Below, in pieces: positions 6,395-15,837 of a stretch of 46,120 nt of DNA (positions within the stretch are counted from its first letter, which is position 1; every line of letters begins with the position of its first letter). Made by a program: the position numbers and the translations under genes. Source of the DNA: Chloroflexota bacterium (GTDB taxonomy: Bacteria > Chloroflexota > Limnocylindria > P2-11E); NCBI GenBank assembly GCA_005889075.1, contig VBDQ01000073.1, positions 1 to 46,120 of the forward strand, written 5' to 3'. The notes below the pieces were generated by a model, which searched no databases, had not been told where the DNA came from, and saw only the letters and a program-made list of their open reading frames with translations.

Positions 6395-7548
6395 CGGTCA
6401 CGCTCCTCCGCGGCGCCGCGTTCGCGGACGGTCGATCCTCGTCGCTCCGGCGAGGCATCTCGGTCCTGATGCGCGAGGGCACGATCGCGTACTGCGGGCC
6501 AGACGACGGCACGCCCGACCATTCCGGCGCGGAGGAGGTCGACGCTTCAGGCGCCACGATCGTTCCCGGCCTGGTCGACTGCCATGCGCACTTCACCGGA
6601 CTGGGCGGCGCTAACTGGATCGCGCGGTTCGGCGATCCCGACGCCGACCTCCTGGCGCGGGGAGATGAGGCCGCGCGCGACCTCGCACGGATGGGTGTGC
6701 TCACCGCGCGCGACGTGGGCGCGCCGCGGCGCCTCAACCTGCGCATCCGCGACGCCGTCCGCGGCCGCGTCGACGCACCAGACATCGTCGCGGCCGGGAC
6801 CTGGATCGCGCGTCGGGACAAATTCCCGCCGTTCGTGGTGTTCGTCGACTCGGGTGCCGAGCTTCGCGCCGCGGCGGTCGCCGAGATGGACGCCGGCGCG
6901 GACCTCGTGAAGATCGCGGTCGATACCGGTCGCACCGGCGATGAGGTGACGTTCACAGTTGACGAGCTCACGCCAACAGTCAAGGTCGTGCACGAGCGCG
7001 GCAAGAAGATCACCGCGCACGCGCAGGGCAAGGGCGCGGCGGTCGCCGCCGCCGCCGAAGTCGACTCGATCGAACACGGCTTCGGTGTGGATCAGGCGAC
7101 CGCGCACCGGATGAGCGGCCGCACCGCGCTCGTTCCCACGTTGAGCGTGCTCGAAAGCTTCATCGGTTTCGCGGAGACCGATGGCGGACGCTTCGCCGAA
7201 ACGAAGTCGGCCAGCAAGGCGCTCCAGGAGCAAGCGTTCGCCGCCGTTCGCGCGGCGAAGGGCGCGGGTGTGCGCATCGCGACGGGAAGCGATTTCGGCG
7301 GAGGCTCTGTCCGACCAGGACACCTTGCCTGGGAGGTGGAGATGCTCGTGCGGGCGGGTCTCGAGCCATGCGAGGCGTTGGCGTCGGCGACGTGGATCGG
7401 GGGTGAGCTCCTAGGGATGAAGGACGCAGGAACGATCCGAGAGGGTGGCCCGGCGAATGTCCTGCTCGTCCACGGCGATCCGCTCAGCGATCCGGCCGTG
7501 CTTTGGCGGGTGTGGCGTGTCTACCATCGGGGTGCGCGAGTCAGCTGA
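6391..7548 (+). CDS. amidohydrolase family metallo-hydrolase (imidazolonepropionase/prolidase-like)
   Basis: A cytoplasmic TIM-barrel metal hydrolase of about 385 residues. Metal-ligand motifs are visible: VPGLVDCHAHFTG (HxH), the carboxylated-lysine segment GADLVKIAVD, KITAHAQGKGA, SIEHGFG and IATGSDFGG (Asp). The end EGGPANVLLVHGDPL is the usual C-terminal strand of the family. Close relatives include Xaa-Pro/Xaa-Arg dipeptidases and imidazolonepropionases; the substrate is unknown. The beginning VTLLRGAAFADG is conserved, but no ATG, GTG or TTG precedes it after the GYD stop. The first canonical start is ATG 6469, inside the domain. The start given (an ATA overlapping the TAG) is a placeholder. 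Confidence 0.8.
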   Translation: MAVTLLRGAAFADGRSSSLRRGISVLMREGTIAYCGPDDGTPDHSGAEEVDASGATIVPGLVDCHAHFTGLGGANWIARFGDPDADLLARGDEAARDLARMGVLTARDVGAPRRLNLRIRDAVRGRVDAPDIVAAGTWIARRDKFPPFVVFVDSGAELRAAAVAEMDAGADLVKIAVDTGRTGDEVTFTVDELTPTVKVVHERGKKITAHAQGKGAAVAAAAEVDSIEHGFGVDQATAHRMSGRTALVPTLSVLESFIGFAETDGGRFAETKSASKALQEQAFAAVRAAKGAGVRIATGSDFGGGSVRPGHLAWEVEMLVRAGLEPCEALASATWIGGELLGMKDAGTIREGGPANVLLVHGDPLSDPAVLWRVWRVYHRGARVS

Positions 7549-7551
7549 GGT

Positions 7552-7767
7552 TCAGCTCGGTCGCGGTCGGAGATAGCTGCGCCACCGCGGCTGCGTGCTC
7601 TCGGGTTGGGCGCTGATCGCGCGGTAGATAGGCTCGGCAGGTTTTGCCGGATGGCTGATCGTGCCAATACGGGCGGTAAGGGCCGCGGCGTCGAGCGTGA
7701 CCATCGGCTCCTGGCCCACGCCCGTCCGCGTGATCGTCGGCTTGCTAAACACCTTTCCCACCGTCAC
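7552..7767 (-). CDS. short hypothetical ORF, possibly a gene remnant
   Basis: A 71-codon reading frame from GTG 7767. Codon use is GC-rich in third positions like its neighbours, but I recognise no motif. The open frame continues upstream without a start as LWRHELSGHNVLLG, so it may be the tail of a decayed gene. It is the only candidate in the 365-base gap between the amidohydrolase and lipB. Confidence 0.3.
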   Translation of the reverse strand: MTVGKVFSKPTITRTGVGQEPMVTLDAAALTARIGTISHPAKPAEPIYRAISAQPESTQPRWRSYLRPRPS

Positions 7768-7913
7768 ACCGAGGAGAACGTTATGTCCGCTCAGTTCGTG
7801 TCTCCATAGCGCGTTAGGTCACCCGTCCGGGGGGACGGCCTTCCCAGGACCATACGCCCGCATCGGACGCGACTACTGCAATTGAGGGAGGCGCGATCCG
7901 CAAGGCGCCAGAG
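7768..7913. other. gap without a recognisable gene
   Basis: Downstream of lipB. It contains a local inverted repeat, CCGTCC GGGG GGACGG (7829-7844). It could serve as a weak terminator, but no T-run follows. Nothing else is seen. Confidence 0.3.
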
Positions 7914-8660
7914 CTACGCGGGGACCTCCTCCGCGAGAAGGTCGGCCGCATTCCGCACGGGAGCGTCGGTCGGGATCTCGGTCTCGTCGGGAGGGTCGAT
8001 CCGCGCCTCGAATAGGAGCTCGTGACGGAGGCGAGACGCGATCGCGACGGCGGAACGCTCCGCCACCTCGCTGACACGCGCAATAACCCCGAGCCGCGCG
8101 AGCGACGCGACCTCATGGGCGAAGCCACACGGGAGCATCCGGTCGAAGCCCTCCAGATCGGTCGAGACATTGAGCGCAAATCCATGAGTTGTCACGCCTC
8201 GCGACACGCGCACCCCGATAGCCGCGATCTTCGCTGGCCGGCCGTCAGGAAGATCCACCCATACGCCCGTCTTACCTGCCTCACTGTGTCCGACGATCCC
8301 GTACGTCGCCAGCGCGTCGCACAGACCGAGCTCGAGCGCGCGCACGTAGGCGACAAGATCTCCTCCCTCGCCGAGACGGGTGATCGGATATCCGACGAGC
8401 TGTCCTGGCCCGTGGTAGGTGATGTCGCCACCTCGGTCGACGCGGTAGACCGAAATACCCCGACGCCGAAGCACTTCGGGTGCGACGAGCAGGTGATCGA
8501 TCGTTCCGCGCCGACCGATCGTGTAGACCGGATCGTGCTCGAGGAGAAGCAGCCGCTCGGGTCCGCCGGAGCGGACGCGCGTCGCGACGGCTTCCTGGAG
8601 TCGCCACGCGTCCAAATAATCGGTCCGCGCAAGCCAGGTCGCGCGCAGCGTCGCGCTCAC
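7914..8660 (-). CDS. lipB: octanoyltransferase LipB
   Basis: A 248-residue enzyme that moves octanoate from octanoyl-ACP to the lipoyl-domain lysine of E2 or GcvH, the first step of endogenous lipoate synthesis. The family signature [17 protein letters not shown] is at 76-92, the catalytic lysine is K144 in AKIAAIG and the catalytic cysteine is C178 in LPCG. The length is normal. It starts at GTG, overlapping the lipA stop (GTGA), and is the last gene of the 2-oxoacid dehydrogenase operon, so lipoylation capacity is made with its own substrate protein. Confidence 0.97.
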   Translation of the reverse strand: MSATLRATWLARTDYLDAWRLQEAVATRVRSGGPERLLLLEHDPVYTIGRRGTIDHLLVAPEVLRRRGISVYRVDRGGDITYHGPGQLVGYPITRLGEGGDLVAYVRALELGLCDALATYGIVGHSEAGKTGVWVDLPDGRPAKIAAIGVRVSRGVTTHGFALNVSTDLEGFDRMLPCGFAHEVASLARLGVIARVSEVAERSAVAIASRLRHELLFEARIDPPDETEIPTDAPVRNAADLLAEEVPA

Positions 8661-9619
8661 AAGACCGGTGTCTCCGCCCGCGGGACGTGTCGCTCGGCGT
8701 GGTATGACGAACGAACGAGAGGCCCCGACTCGACGTGGCGATACCCCATCGCCAATCCCTCGTCGCGGAGCTCCAGGAACTCGGCCGGCGTCCAGTACCG
8801 CTCGATCGGCAGGTGCACCGGCGAGGGTCGGAGGTACTGCCCGATGGTGACGACATCGGTGCCCTGCGCCCTGATGTCCCGCATGGTCAGGAGGACCTCG
8901 TCGCGGCTCTCACCGAGGCCGACCATGATCCCGCTCTTGCAGACGAGATCCGGCGCTCGCCCTTTGGTCCGGCGGAGCACTTCAAGCGAACGCGCGTAGC
9001 GCGCCTGCGGGCGCACGCGGGGGTACAAACGCTCGACGGTCTCGACGTTGTGGTTCAGGATCTCCGGGCGCTCAGCGAGAACGACATCGAGCGCGGCGGC
9101 GTCTCCCTCGAAATCGGGGATTAGCACCTCCACCGATGTGCCAGGCGATCGACGACGGATCTCGCGGATCGTCGCGGCGAAGAGCGAGGCGCCACCGTCA
9201 GCAAGCTCGTCGCGGTTCACGCTCGTCACCACCGCATGCCCGAGGGCCATCTGGGCGACAGCCTCGCCGACGCGAACCGGCTCATCGAGGTCGACGACTC
9301 CTGGGCGACCCGTCTTGACCGCACAGAACCCGCACGATCGTGTACAGGTGTCGCCGAGGATCATGAAGGTCGCGGTCCCCGCGCCCCAACACTCGGACAT
9401 GTTCGGGCAGTGAGCCTCTTCGCAGACCGTATGCAGCTCCTTCGCGCGCATGAGCCGTCGCAGCTTCTCGTATTCAGGTCCCATTGGGAGCCGAACCTTC
9501 AGCCACTCGGGTCGCGCGCGGTCGATCGGCACGACGGCGTTGGCCTGGCCCCGTCCCCGCGAGCGCGGCCGCTCCACCTCTCCCGGGGTCTCAAAGCGGA
9601 TCGGCGCGAGCTCAGCCAC
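8657..9619 (-). CDS. lipA: lipoyl synthase LipA
   Basis: A 320-residue radical-SAM enzyme that inserts two sulfurs into the octanoyl group on E2 and GcvH. The auxiliary cluster cysteines are C66, C71 and C77 (C-x4-C-x5-C in [15 protein letters not shown]). The radical-SAM cluster is CTRSCGFC (C92, C96, C99). The C-terminal RSSYHAE supplies the serine that ligates the auxiliary cluster. It begins with GTG sharing one base with the TAG of the E2 gene and overlaps lipB by four bases, so translation of all three genes is coupled. Confidence 0.97.
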   Translation of the reverse strand: MAELAPIRFETPGEVERPRSRGRGQANAVVPIDRARPEWLKVRLPMGPEYEKLRRLMRAKELHTVCEEAHCPNMSECWGAGTATFMILGDTCTRSCGFCAVKTGRPGVVDLDEPVRVGEAVAQMALGHAVVTSVNRDELADGGASLFAATIREIRRRSPGTSVEVLIPDFEGDAAALDVVLAERPEILNHNVETVERLYPRVRPQARYARSLEVLRRTKGRAPDLVCKSGIMVGLGESRDEVLLTMRDIRAQGTDVVTIGQYLRPSPVHLPIERYWTPAEFLELRDEGLAMGYRHVESGPLVRSSYHAERHVPRAETPVL

Positions 9620-11097
9620 TAATACACCGGGACGGTCGTGCCCGCGGTCATGAGCCAGTCGCGGACCGCCGTGAGGAAGCTGGCGGCGGTCGAGCCATCG
9701 ACAACGCGGTGATCGAAGCCGATCACGATATTCATCATTTGGCGGATCGCGATCGCGTCGTCGTTCGTGACCACAAGACGCTTGCTGATGGATTCCGAAG
9801 AGAGGATCGCCGCTTGCCCGGGTGGGACGATCGGACTGGACACGATGGTCCCCAGCGGACCGGTGTTGTTCAACGTGAAAGTCCCGCCGGAGAGGTCGTC
9901 GAGCGTCAAGCGGCGTCCCTTCGCCCTGTCGACGACGTCGCGGATCGATCGCATGAGGCCAGCGAGGCTCTTGCCATCAGCGTCTTTGATGACTGGAACG
10001 ATGAGGCCATCTTCGCCGAGCGCGACAGCGTAGCCCAGGTTGATCTCGCGGTGGCGCATGAGGCCCTGATCCGTCCAGCTCGAGTTGACCTGAGGAACCG
10101 CGCGCAGGCCTTCGACGACCGCCTTCGCGATGAAAGCGGCCGGCGAAAGATCGAAGCCTTCCCGCTCCTGGAACTCGTGACGCACTTTCTCGCGGTACCG
10201 CATGAGGTCGGTCATGTCGACCTCCATGACTGCGTGCGCGTGCGGAGCGCTCCACGCTTGCACCATGTTGTTGGCGATCGCGCGGCGCATCTGCGTCAGC
10301 GGCACGAGCTCGTCGCCCGCAAGCGATGGAGCCGGCACCTGACGCGCGGGCGTCTGCTGAAGCTGCGCCTGCGGTTGCGACGGGACCACGCGCCCCGCCG
10401 CCTGCTTTTGCTCCGCACGCTGCGCGATGAAATCCTCGACATCCTTTCGTGACACCCGTCCGCCGAGTCCGGTCCCCTCGACCTGGCTGATGTCGATCCC
10501 CTGCTCGCTCGCGAGCTTGCGCACCGCCGGCGTCGCTCTGACCTCGGACAGATCGGGACGCTCCTCGCCTCTTTCGGCCGTCGCCGAAGGTGCAGCGGAG
10601 GGATACGAACTTTGAGGCGGCGCAGCCGGGCTGCGCGAAGGCTGAGTACTTGGTTCGGTCGGCTGCGAAGCCGGCGGCACCGAGGGGCCCCGCCCGGTGG
10701 GGATCCGGCCGGAGGCCGGGGGGACCCCGGAGGGTTGAGAGGGTTTCGGTGCCGCCGGCGCCGCTTCAGGCTGCGGCGCCGCCGGCGCGCGAGTTTGCTG
10801 GGCCTGCTGCAGCGCCGTCGGCTGCTGCGCCGAAGGTTGTGCCGCCGCCTCGCCGTCGGCGGTATCGAAGATGGCGAGGAGCGTCCCGATCGGGACGGTC
10901 TCCCCTTCTTGGACCTTGACCTCTTTGAGCGTGCCCGCGACCGGCGACGGGATCTCCGTGTTCACCTTGTCGGTCTGCACCTCGACGAGGAGGTCGTACT
11001 TGTCGACCTTCTCGCCGGGCTGCTTCAGCCACTTGCCGATGGTCCCCTCGGTGACCGATTCGCCGAGCTTGGGCATCTTCAGCTCATAACCCGCCAT
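9619..11097 (-). CDS. 2-oxoacid dehydrogenase E2 (dihydrolipoyl acyltransferase)
   Basis: A 492-residue core subunit of a branched-chain 2-oxoacid or pyruvate dehydrogenase complex. Domains in order are: a lipoyl domain (1-77, lipoylated K44 in QTDKVNTE), a long Ala/Pro/Gln-rich linker (about 80-185), a peripheral-subunit-binding domain (about 190-230, [15 protein letters not shown] ... [12 protein letters not shown]) and an acyltransferase domain ending in the catalytic HRVVDG (H463, D467). It has a Shine-Dalgarno GGGGAAAG before ATG 11097. Residues 114-143 are encoded by an ~88-bp palindromic element that also occurs in the other E2 of the window. It lies between the E1 genes and lipA. Confidence 0.95.
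   Translation of the reverse strand: MAGYELKMPKLGESVTEGTIGKWLKQPGEKVDKYDLLVEVQTDKVNTEIPSPVAGTLKEVKVQEGETVPIGTLLAIFDTADGEAAAQPSAQQPTALQQAQQTRAPAAPQPEAAPAAPKPSQPSGVPPASGRIPTGRGPSVPPASQPTEPSTQPSRSPAAPPQSSYPSAAPSATAERGEERPDLSEVRATPAVRKLASEQGIDISQVEGTGLGGRVSRKDVEDFIAQRAEQKQAAGRVVPSQPQAQLQQTPARQVPAPSLAGDELVPLTQMRRAIANNMVQAWSAPHAHAVMEVDMTDLMRYREKVRHEFQEREGFDLSPAAFIAKAVVEGLRAVPQVNSSWTDQGLMRHREINLGYAVALGEDGLIVPVIKDADGKSLAGLMRSIRDVVDRAKGRRLTLDDLSGGTFTLNNTGPLGTIVSSPIVPPGQAAILSSESISKRLVVTNDDAIAIRQMMNIVIGFDHRVVDGSTAASFLTAVRDWLMTAGTTVPVY
10671..10758. repeat. palindromic element inserted in frame in the E2 linker (copy 1)
   Basis: Perfect 13-bp terminal inverted repeats (10671-10683 and 10746-10758) flank a GC-rich core. 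On the coding strand the element begins CCGAAACCCTCTC, contains GGGGTCCCCCCGGC and ends GCGGGGCCCCTCGG. All three blocks recur with at most one change in copy 2 at 34051-34143. It reads through without a stop. Confidence 0.75.
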
Positions 11098-11106
11098 CGC
11101 TTTCCC

Positions 11107-12087
11107 CTAGTACGCGGCGAGCTCGCGCATCTTCGCCGCGATCTTCGTCGGATCAGGCATGAACCAGTCTTCCTGCGGCTTGTTGTACGGCATCGCGGGC
11201 ACCTCTGGCCCGCCAACGCGCATGACCGGCGCGTCGAGGTCGCTGAAGGCTTCTTCGGCGATCAGGGCAGCGAGCTCCGCGCCCGCCCCGAACATCCGGT
11301 TGTCCTCATAGACGATCAAACACTTTCCAGTCTTCCGTGCTTCCCTGAGGATGGTTGCCGCGTCGAGCGGCCGAAGGCTGCGCACGTCGACCACGTTGAC
11401 GGACACGCCCTCTGCGGCGAGCGTCTCCGCGGCGGCGAGCGAGTGATGGAGCATCAGGCCGTACGCGAACACGGTGATGTCCGTGCCCTCGCGCTTGACC
11501 TCGGCCGGGCCGAGCGGGATCGTGAAATCTCCGTCCGGCACCTCGCCCTTCACCGCCCGATAGGTCGCCTTGTGCTCGAGAAAGATCACCGGGTCGGGGT
11601 CGCGGATGGCGCTCCGCAGCATTCCGGTGATGTCGCGCGGGGTGGACGGCACCACGACCTTGAGGCCGGGCACGTGCGCGTAGAAGGCCTCGACCGACTG
11701 CGAGTGGTAGAGCGCGCCATGCACCGGACCGCCCCAGGGCATCCGGATCACGAGCGGAACCCCGTACGCCCCATTCGACCGGTAGCGCATGCGGGCAGCT
11801 TCGTTGACGATCTGCTCGAACGCGGGCGCGCTGAAATCGGCGAACTGCATCTCGGCGACCGGGCGCAGCCCGCCGATCGCCGCGCCGATCGCGATGCCGA
11901 CGATGCTCGACTCCGCCACCGGCGTGTCGATCACGCGATCCGCGCCGAATTCCTCGATGAAGCCATCGGAGACGCGGAACACCCCGCCCCGCACCCCGAC
12001 GTCTTCGCCGAGGAGGATGCAGCGCTCGTCGCGACGGAATTCCTCGAGGAGCGTGTCGTGTACTGCTTGCACGTTCGTCTTGATCAC
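11107..12087 (-). CDS. 2-oxoacid dehydrogenase E1 beta subunit (separate, additional copy)
   Basis: A 326-residue transketolase-like E1 beta subunit. Recognisable parts are ILLGEDVGVRGGVFRVS, DTPVAESSIVGIAIGAA, PVAEMQFADFSAPAFEQIVNEAARMRY, the C-terminal-domain MPWGGPVHGALYHSQS and KCLIVYEDNRMFGAG. It is most like branched-chain 2-oxoacid dehydrogenase E1 beta (BkdA2/BCKDHB). It starts with GTG overlapping the stop of the fused E1 (GTGA). It is odd because the preceding gene already contains a complete E1 beta half, and no separate E1 alpha is present in this operon. Confidence 0.93.
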   Translation of the reverse strand: MIKTNVQAVHDTLLEEFRRDERCILLGEDVGVRGGVFRVSDGFIEEFGADRVIDTPVAESSIVGIAIGAAIGGLRPVAEMQFADFSAPAFEQIVNEAARMRYRSNGAYGVPLVIRMPWGGPVHGALYHSQSVEAFYAHVPGLKVVVPSTPRDITGMLRSAIRDPDPVIFLEHKATYRAVKGEVPDGDFTIPLGPAEVKREGTDITVFAYGLMLHHSLAAAETLAAEGVSVNVVDVRSLRPLDAATILREARKTGKCLIVYEDNRMFGAGAELAALIAEEAFSDLDAPVMRVGGPEVPAMPYNKPQEDWFMPDPTKIAAKMRELAAY

Positions 12088-14555
12088 GAGCGGCCCCAGG
12101 GCATGAGCGGCGGAAAGTCATTCGGACGGCGTTCGCGCATGATCGCGTAGACCGCCTCGAAGATGTCCTCGCGATTCGGCTTGGAGAAGTAGTCGCCGTC
12201 GTTTCCTACCGCGACCCGGTTCGCGGTGCCCGTGAGGGTGCGCGGGCCGACATCGAGATGGTCGATCGCGCCCTGCGTCTCGACGATCTCGCGAAGGATG
12301 TATGCCGAAGCTCCTCCGGGCACGTCCTCATCGACGACGAGCAGCGCACCCGTTCGTTCGACAGAGCCGACGATGTCGTGCTCGCGATCGAACGGCAGGA
12401 GCGTCTGCGCGTCGATGACCTCCGCCTCGATGTCGAAGCGAGCAAGGTCGTCGGCGGCCCCGAGGGCGATGCGGCAGAGCGCGCCGTAGGTCACGAGCGT
12501 GACGTCGCGCCCAGGACGGATCGTCTCGGGGACGCCGAGCGGGATCGTGAAGGAGCCGACGTTCTCCGGCATCCGCTCCTTGACGCGATACCCCGCAAGG
12601 ACCTCGATGACGATGCCAGGGTCATCGCCGCGAAACAGCGTGTTGTAGAAGCCGGCGGCCCTCGTCATATCGCGCGGCACCGCGACATGGAGACCGCGGA
12701 GCGTCGAGAGGATCATCGCCATCGGCGAGCCTGTGTGCCAGATCCCTTGGAGCCGGTGGCCCTTCGTCCGGATGATGACCGGTGCCTGCTGCCCGCCACC
12801 GGTCCGCCAGCGCAGCGTGGCGAGATCGTCCGCGGCGACCTCGAGGGCATAGAGCAGGTAATCGACGTACTGGATGTCCACGACCGGGCGCAAGCCACGC
12901 AGCGCGGCGCCGACTCCCTGGCCGAGGATGGTCGCCTCGCGGATCCCGGTATCCACGATCCGATCGGCGCCGTGCTTCGCCTGGAGTCCCTCGAAGACCA
13001 GGTTGACGTCGCCGAGCTTTCCGACGTCCTCGCCGAGGATGACGATGCGCGGGTCGCGTGCGAGGTTCTCGTCGAAGCACCGCACGAGGACCTGCCGGCC
13101 GTCCACGGTCGCGGCATCGTTGGGGTACGCCGCCGCGATCTGCGGAACGCGGAGCGGCGACGCGGCCGAGCTGCTGTAGAGGCCGGAGTTGAAGAGCTCG
13201 TCGCTCTGCTTGCGGTACGACTCCACGAACTGTGCGAGTGGTATCGATGACTTGGTGCGACGCCTCTGTTCAGTCTCGTCGAGGGCTGTCATGTCTGCTC
13301 GCATCGCCGCGAGGGCCCGCCGCGCGGTCGCCGCGATGAGGCGTCGCGTCGGCTCGTCAGTCGAGCGGAGCTCCGCGGCGATCGGCGACAGATCGACTCC
13401 CGATTCGCTCTGGGTCGCGTCGATCGCTACGAGGGCGCGGCCGCGGTCGGCGTGGATCGGCGCCAGATATGCCTCGTACGCACGTTCGCGGATCCGCTCG
13501 ACCTCGCGGCGATCGGCGCGCTCGTAACCAGCGAGCGTGTCGTCATCGACGAGCTCCTCCCGCAGCATCCATTCGCGCATCCTGCGGATCGGATCGAAGT
13601 CCGTCTCGAAGCGCAGGCGCTCCGCGGATTTGTAGCGCTCGTGCGAACCGCTCGTCGAGTGGCCCTGCGGTTGAGTCATTTCGGTCACGTGCACGACCGC
13701 GGGAATGTGCTCGTGCCGCGAGCGCTCGACGGCGACCTGGTATACGTCGCAGCATGCGAGGTAGTCGTGACCCTTGACGGTGTAGAGATCTATCCCGCCG
13801 CCGCCGTCGGTCCGCTGGAAGCCCTGCAGCACCGCGGAGATGGAGCCCTTCGTGGTCTGCAGCGCGTTCGGGACGGAGATGCCGTAGCCGTCGTCCCAGA
13901 TCGAGATCACGAGCGGGATCGCGAGCACGCCGGCGGCATTGAGGCTTTCCCAGAACGCCCCCTCGCTCGTGCCGGCATTGCCGATCGTCGCGAAGCACAC
14001 CTCGTCGCCGTTGCGCGAGAAGCCGCGCGCGACACCGGCGAACGTCGCCGATCGATAGAGCTTGGACGCCCACGCCAATCCGACCGAGCGCGGCATCTGC
14101 GCGCCGACCGGTGACAGGTCGGATGCGGACTGACCGGACGCCAGGAGGTCTTTCCACCGGCCGCTCTCGTCGATGATCCGGCTCGCGAAGTGACTGAGCA
14201 TCTGCCGGCCGACCGAGTTGGGCTCACGCGTGACGTCCGGATCGGCGTAGAGCTGGGCGAAGTACTGCGAGATGTCGGCGAGCCCCACTGCGAACATGAA
14301 CGTCTGGTCTCGGTAGTAGCCGGACCGCCAGTCGCCGGGACGGAACGCCTTCGCCATCGCGAGCTGCGCGATCTCCTTCCCCTCGCCCGAGATCCCAAAC
14401 GGCGCCTTCCCGACGAGCACCTCTCTCCGAGAAAGCTCGCTTGCGGCACGGCTTCGGACAGCGAGGCGGTAATCGGCGATGACGTCGTCTGCGCTGATGC
14501 GAAGCTTCGCGGTGGATGTGGTGACCGCGATGTCGGGGCGGGTGCCCGTCTTCAT
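12084..14555 (-). CDS. fused 2-oxoacid dehydrogenase E1 alpha/beta
   Basis: An 823-residue fusion. Residues ~1-440 are an E1 alpha half: GFGISGEGKE-like entry, a thiamine diphosphate site GNAGTSEGAFWESLN (192-206) with the partner motif WDDGYGISVPN, and the HSTSGSHERYKS loop matching the E1 alpha phosphorylation loop. Residues ~480-823 are an E1 beta half: ILGEDVGKLGDVNLVFEG, DTGIREATILGQGVGAALRGLRP, LLVVDEDVPGGASAYIL. Such fusions (2-oxoisovalerate dehydrogenase-type) are known in Bacteroidota and Acidobacteriota. In the alpha half the usual GDG and NNGYAIS thiamine motifs are GNAG and WDDGYGIS, which is normal for the fused class. It decarboxylates a 2-oxoacid and acylates the lipoyl group of E2. 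Confidence 0.92.
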   Translation of the reverse strand: MKTGTRPDIAVTTSTAKLRISADDVIADYRLAVRSRAASELSRREVLVGKAPFGISGEGKEIAQLAMAKAFRPGDWRSGYYRDQTFMFAVGLADISQYFAQLYADPDVTREPNSVGRQMLSHFASRIIDESGRWKDLLASGQSASDLSPVGAQMPRSVGLAWASKLYRSATFAGVARGFSRNGDEVCFATIGNAGTSEGAFWESLNAAGVLAIPLVISIWDDGYGISVPNALQTTKGSISAVLQGFQRTDGGGGIDLYTVKGHDYLACCDVYQVAVERSRHEHIPAVVHVTEMTQPQGHSTSGSHERYKSAERLRFETDFDPIRRMREWMLREELVDDDTLAGYERADRREVERIRERAYEAYLAPIHADRGRALVAIDATQSESGVDLSPIAAELRSTDEPTRRLIAATARRALAAMRADMTALDETEQRRRTKSSIPLAQFVESYRKQSDELFNSGLYSSSAASPLRVPQIAAAYPNDAATVDGRQVLVRCFDENLARDPRIVILGEDVGKLGDVNLVFEGLQAKHGADRIVDTGIREATILGQGVGAALRGLRPVVDIQYVDYLLYALEVAADDLATLRWRTGGGQQAPVIIRTKGHRLQGIWHTGSPMAMILSTLRGLHVAVPRDMTRAAGFYNTLFRGDDPGIVIEVLAGYRVKERMPENVGSFTIPLGVPETIRPGRDVTLVTYGALCRIALGAADDLARFDIEAEVIDAQTLLPFDREHDIVGSVERTGALLVVDEDVPGGASAYILREIVETQGAIDHLDVGPRTLTGTANRVAVGNDGDYFSKPNREDIFEAVYAIMRERRPNDFPPLMPWGRS

Positions 14556-14598
14556 TCACCTTCCATGGTGCCAAATCCATACCGCGGCGGAACGGGGG

Positions 14599-15378
14599 TC
14601 ACGCGGCGACCGCTTGCTCCGCTCGCGCCAGGAATGGGAGGGTGACCCGCAGGAACTCTTCAGGCCGCTCGGCCATCGCGATGTGGCCGCAGCGCTCGAT
14701 CACGTGCACCTCCGCGCGCGCGAGCACGTCGCGCAGCTCGTCGAGATGAGCGACCGGAAGAACGCGGTCCTCGCGTCCCCAGACGATCAGCGCCGGTCCC
14801 CCGTACTGCGGCGCGCGCGAGATCCACGCGTCGCGGACGCTGCGACGGACGCCGCGGATGCCGACGCCCGCGGCGAGCGCGCGCACGAACTCGGGGAACG
14901 ACGGCTCGCCGTAGCGAATTGCCTGCGCCAGCAGGCCGAAGCCTGGAAGCGCACACGCGCGCAGGAAGAACGCAACGTCCCGGCCGAGCCCACCAGGAGC
15001 GACCAGCACCAGCGAGCTCACCCGCGGGGGCGCTGTCACCGCGGTCATGAAGGCAACCGCACCGCCCATCGAGTTGCCGGCGACATGCGCACGCTCGATC
15101 CCGAGCGCCTCCATCGCTGCGAGCACGAAGGCCGGATAGAAGGCCTCGTCAGGCCCGAAGTACCGCACCCGTTTCGGTCGCTCGCTCTCGCCGAAGCCGG
15201 GAAGGTCGAGCGCGATCACCCGCCGACCGGTGGCCGCGAGTGGAGCCATCACCGCGCGCCAGTTCTCGGCCCAGCCGCCGAGAGCGTGAATGAGCACGAT
15301 CGGATCGCCGCGGCCTCCGCCGTCCTCTTCGAGGACGCGGATGCGGAGTCCATGAACGACGATCCTGCGCGCGTCCAT
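14599..15378 (-). CDS. alpha/beta-hydrolase
   Basis: A 259-residue alpha/beta-hydrolase. The oxyanion-hole strand is IVLIHALGGWAENW, the nucleophile elbow is AGNSMGGAVA (serine), the acid is likely the Asp in VWGREDRVLP and the histidine is in ERCGHIAMAERPEEF. It resembles the esterase / 2-hydroxymuconate-semialdehyde hydrolase-like group; the substrate is unknown. ATG 15378 is preferred to the longer frame because AAAGGAG lies 5 nt upstream and the family N-terminus begins here. It precedes the dehydrogenase operon on the same strand with a 43-base gap. Confidence 0.88.
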   Translation of the reverse strand: MDARRIVVHGLRIRVLEEDGGGRGDPIVLIHALGGWAENWRAVMAPLAATGRRVIALDLPGFGESERPKRVRYFGPDEAFYPAFVLAAMEALGIERAHVAGNSMGGAVAFMTAVTAPPRVSSLVLVAPGGLGRDVAFFLRACALPGFGLLAQAIRYGEPSFPEFVRALAAGVGIRGVRRSVRDAWISRAPQYGGPALIVWGREDRVLPVAHLDELRDVLARAEVHVIERCGHIAMAERPEEFLRVTLPFLARAEQAVAA

Positions 15379-15389
15379 CGCTCTCCTTT

Positions 15390-15395
15390 TATCCT
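15390..15395 (+). promoter_or_regulatory. -10 box TATCCT of a predicted leaderless promoter
   Basis: TATCCT is followed by 7 nt and then ATG 15403. The same hexamer drives the gene at 461. Confidence 0.45.
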
Positions 15396-15402
15396 CCTCG
15401 CG

Positions 15403-15837
15403 ATGCTCTTCTATTACCTCTGTACCGTCGGCGAGGCACTCCACAAGCAAGCGTATCCCCAGGGTGCGCAGTCCAAGGACGCCGATGTGTTCAAGTGGGT
15501 GACGCTGACCTCAGGCTCTCCCGCCGTGTGCCAGCGCGAACACGAAGGACCGCACCGTTGGCGGCCCGACGAAGGCGGCGACGAGGAGCGGATCGTGCGG
15601 GGCTACGCCGTTCTCCAGTGGGACAAACAAGGATTCGATCTCGCGAAACGCAAGCCGGATATCGGCGAGGCCTTCGAATCGCGCTGGGGACCGTCGCTCG
15701 TCGTCGAGCGCTCCGACGATCCGACGACCGGCACGTACCTGCTCCTTCGCATCTTCCCTCACGGGCCAAAGGGAAAGCCCCCGGAGATCGGGACGAAACG
15801 CAAGGACGTGCCACGGGAGCTCGTCGGAAGGATCTAG
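15403..15837 (+). CDS. hypothetical protein, 144 aa
   Basis: No family recognised. The product is a soluble, charged protein with a beta-rich start (MLFYYLCTVGEALHKQAY), a tryptophan-rich middle (HRWRPDEGGDEERI, AVLQWDKQGFDLAKR) and a Lys/Arg/Pro-rich end (FPHGPKGKPPEIGTKRKDVP). Two cysteines (C7 and one near 43) might bind a metal or form a disulfide. The ATG at 15403 is favoured over the very long open frame upstream because that part is antisense to the hydrolase gene. It is divergent from that hydrolase with 24 bases between starts and ends in a CTAG shared with the opposing gene. Confidence 0.65.
   Translation: MLFYYLCTVGEALHKQAYPQGAQSKDADVFKWVTLTSGSPAVCQREHEGPHRWRPDEGGDEERIVRGYAVLQWDKQGFDLAKRKPDIGEAFESRWGPSLVVERSDDPTTGTYLLLRIFPHGPKGKPPEIGTKRKDVPRELVGRI

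Noticed and set aside
7549-7913. Mobile element remnant between the amidohydrolase and lipB
   Set aside because: No inverted termini or transposase motif; the short frame at 7552-7767 has no recognisable relation to a known element.
10612-12150. 512-codon plus-strand frame across the E2/E1 beta genes
   Set aside because: It is very Arg/Asp/His-rich, with no domain; it mirrors two genes with clear families on the other strand.
12258-13250. 330-codon plus-strand frame inside the fused E1
   Set aside because: A shadow of the minus-strand E1 beta half, with low-complexity charged composition.
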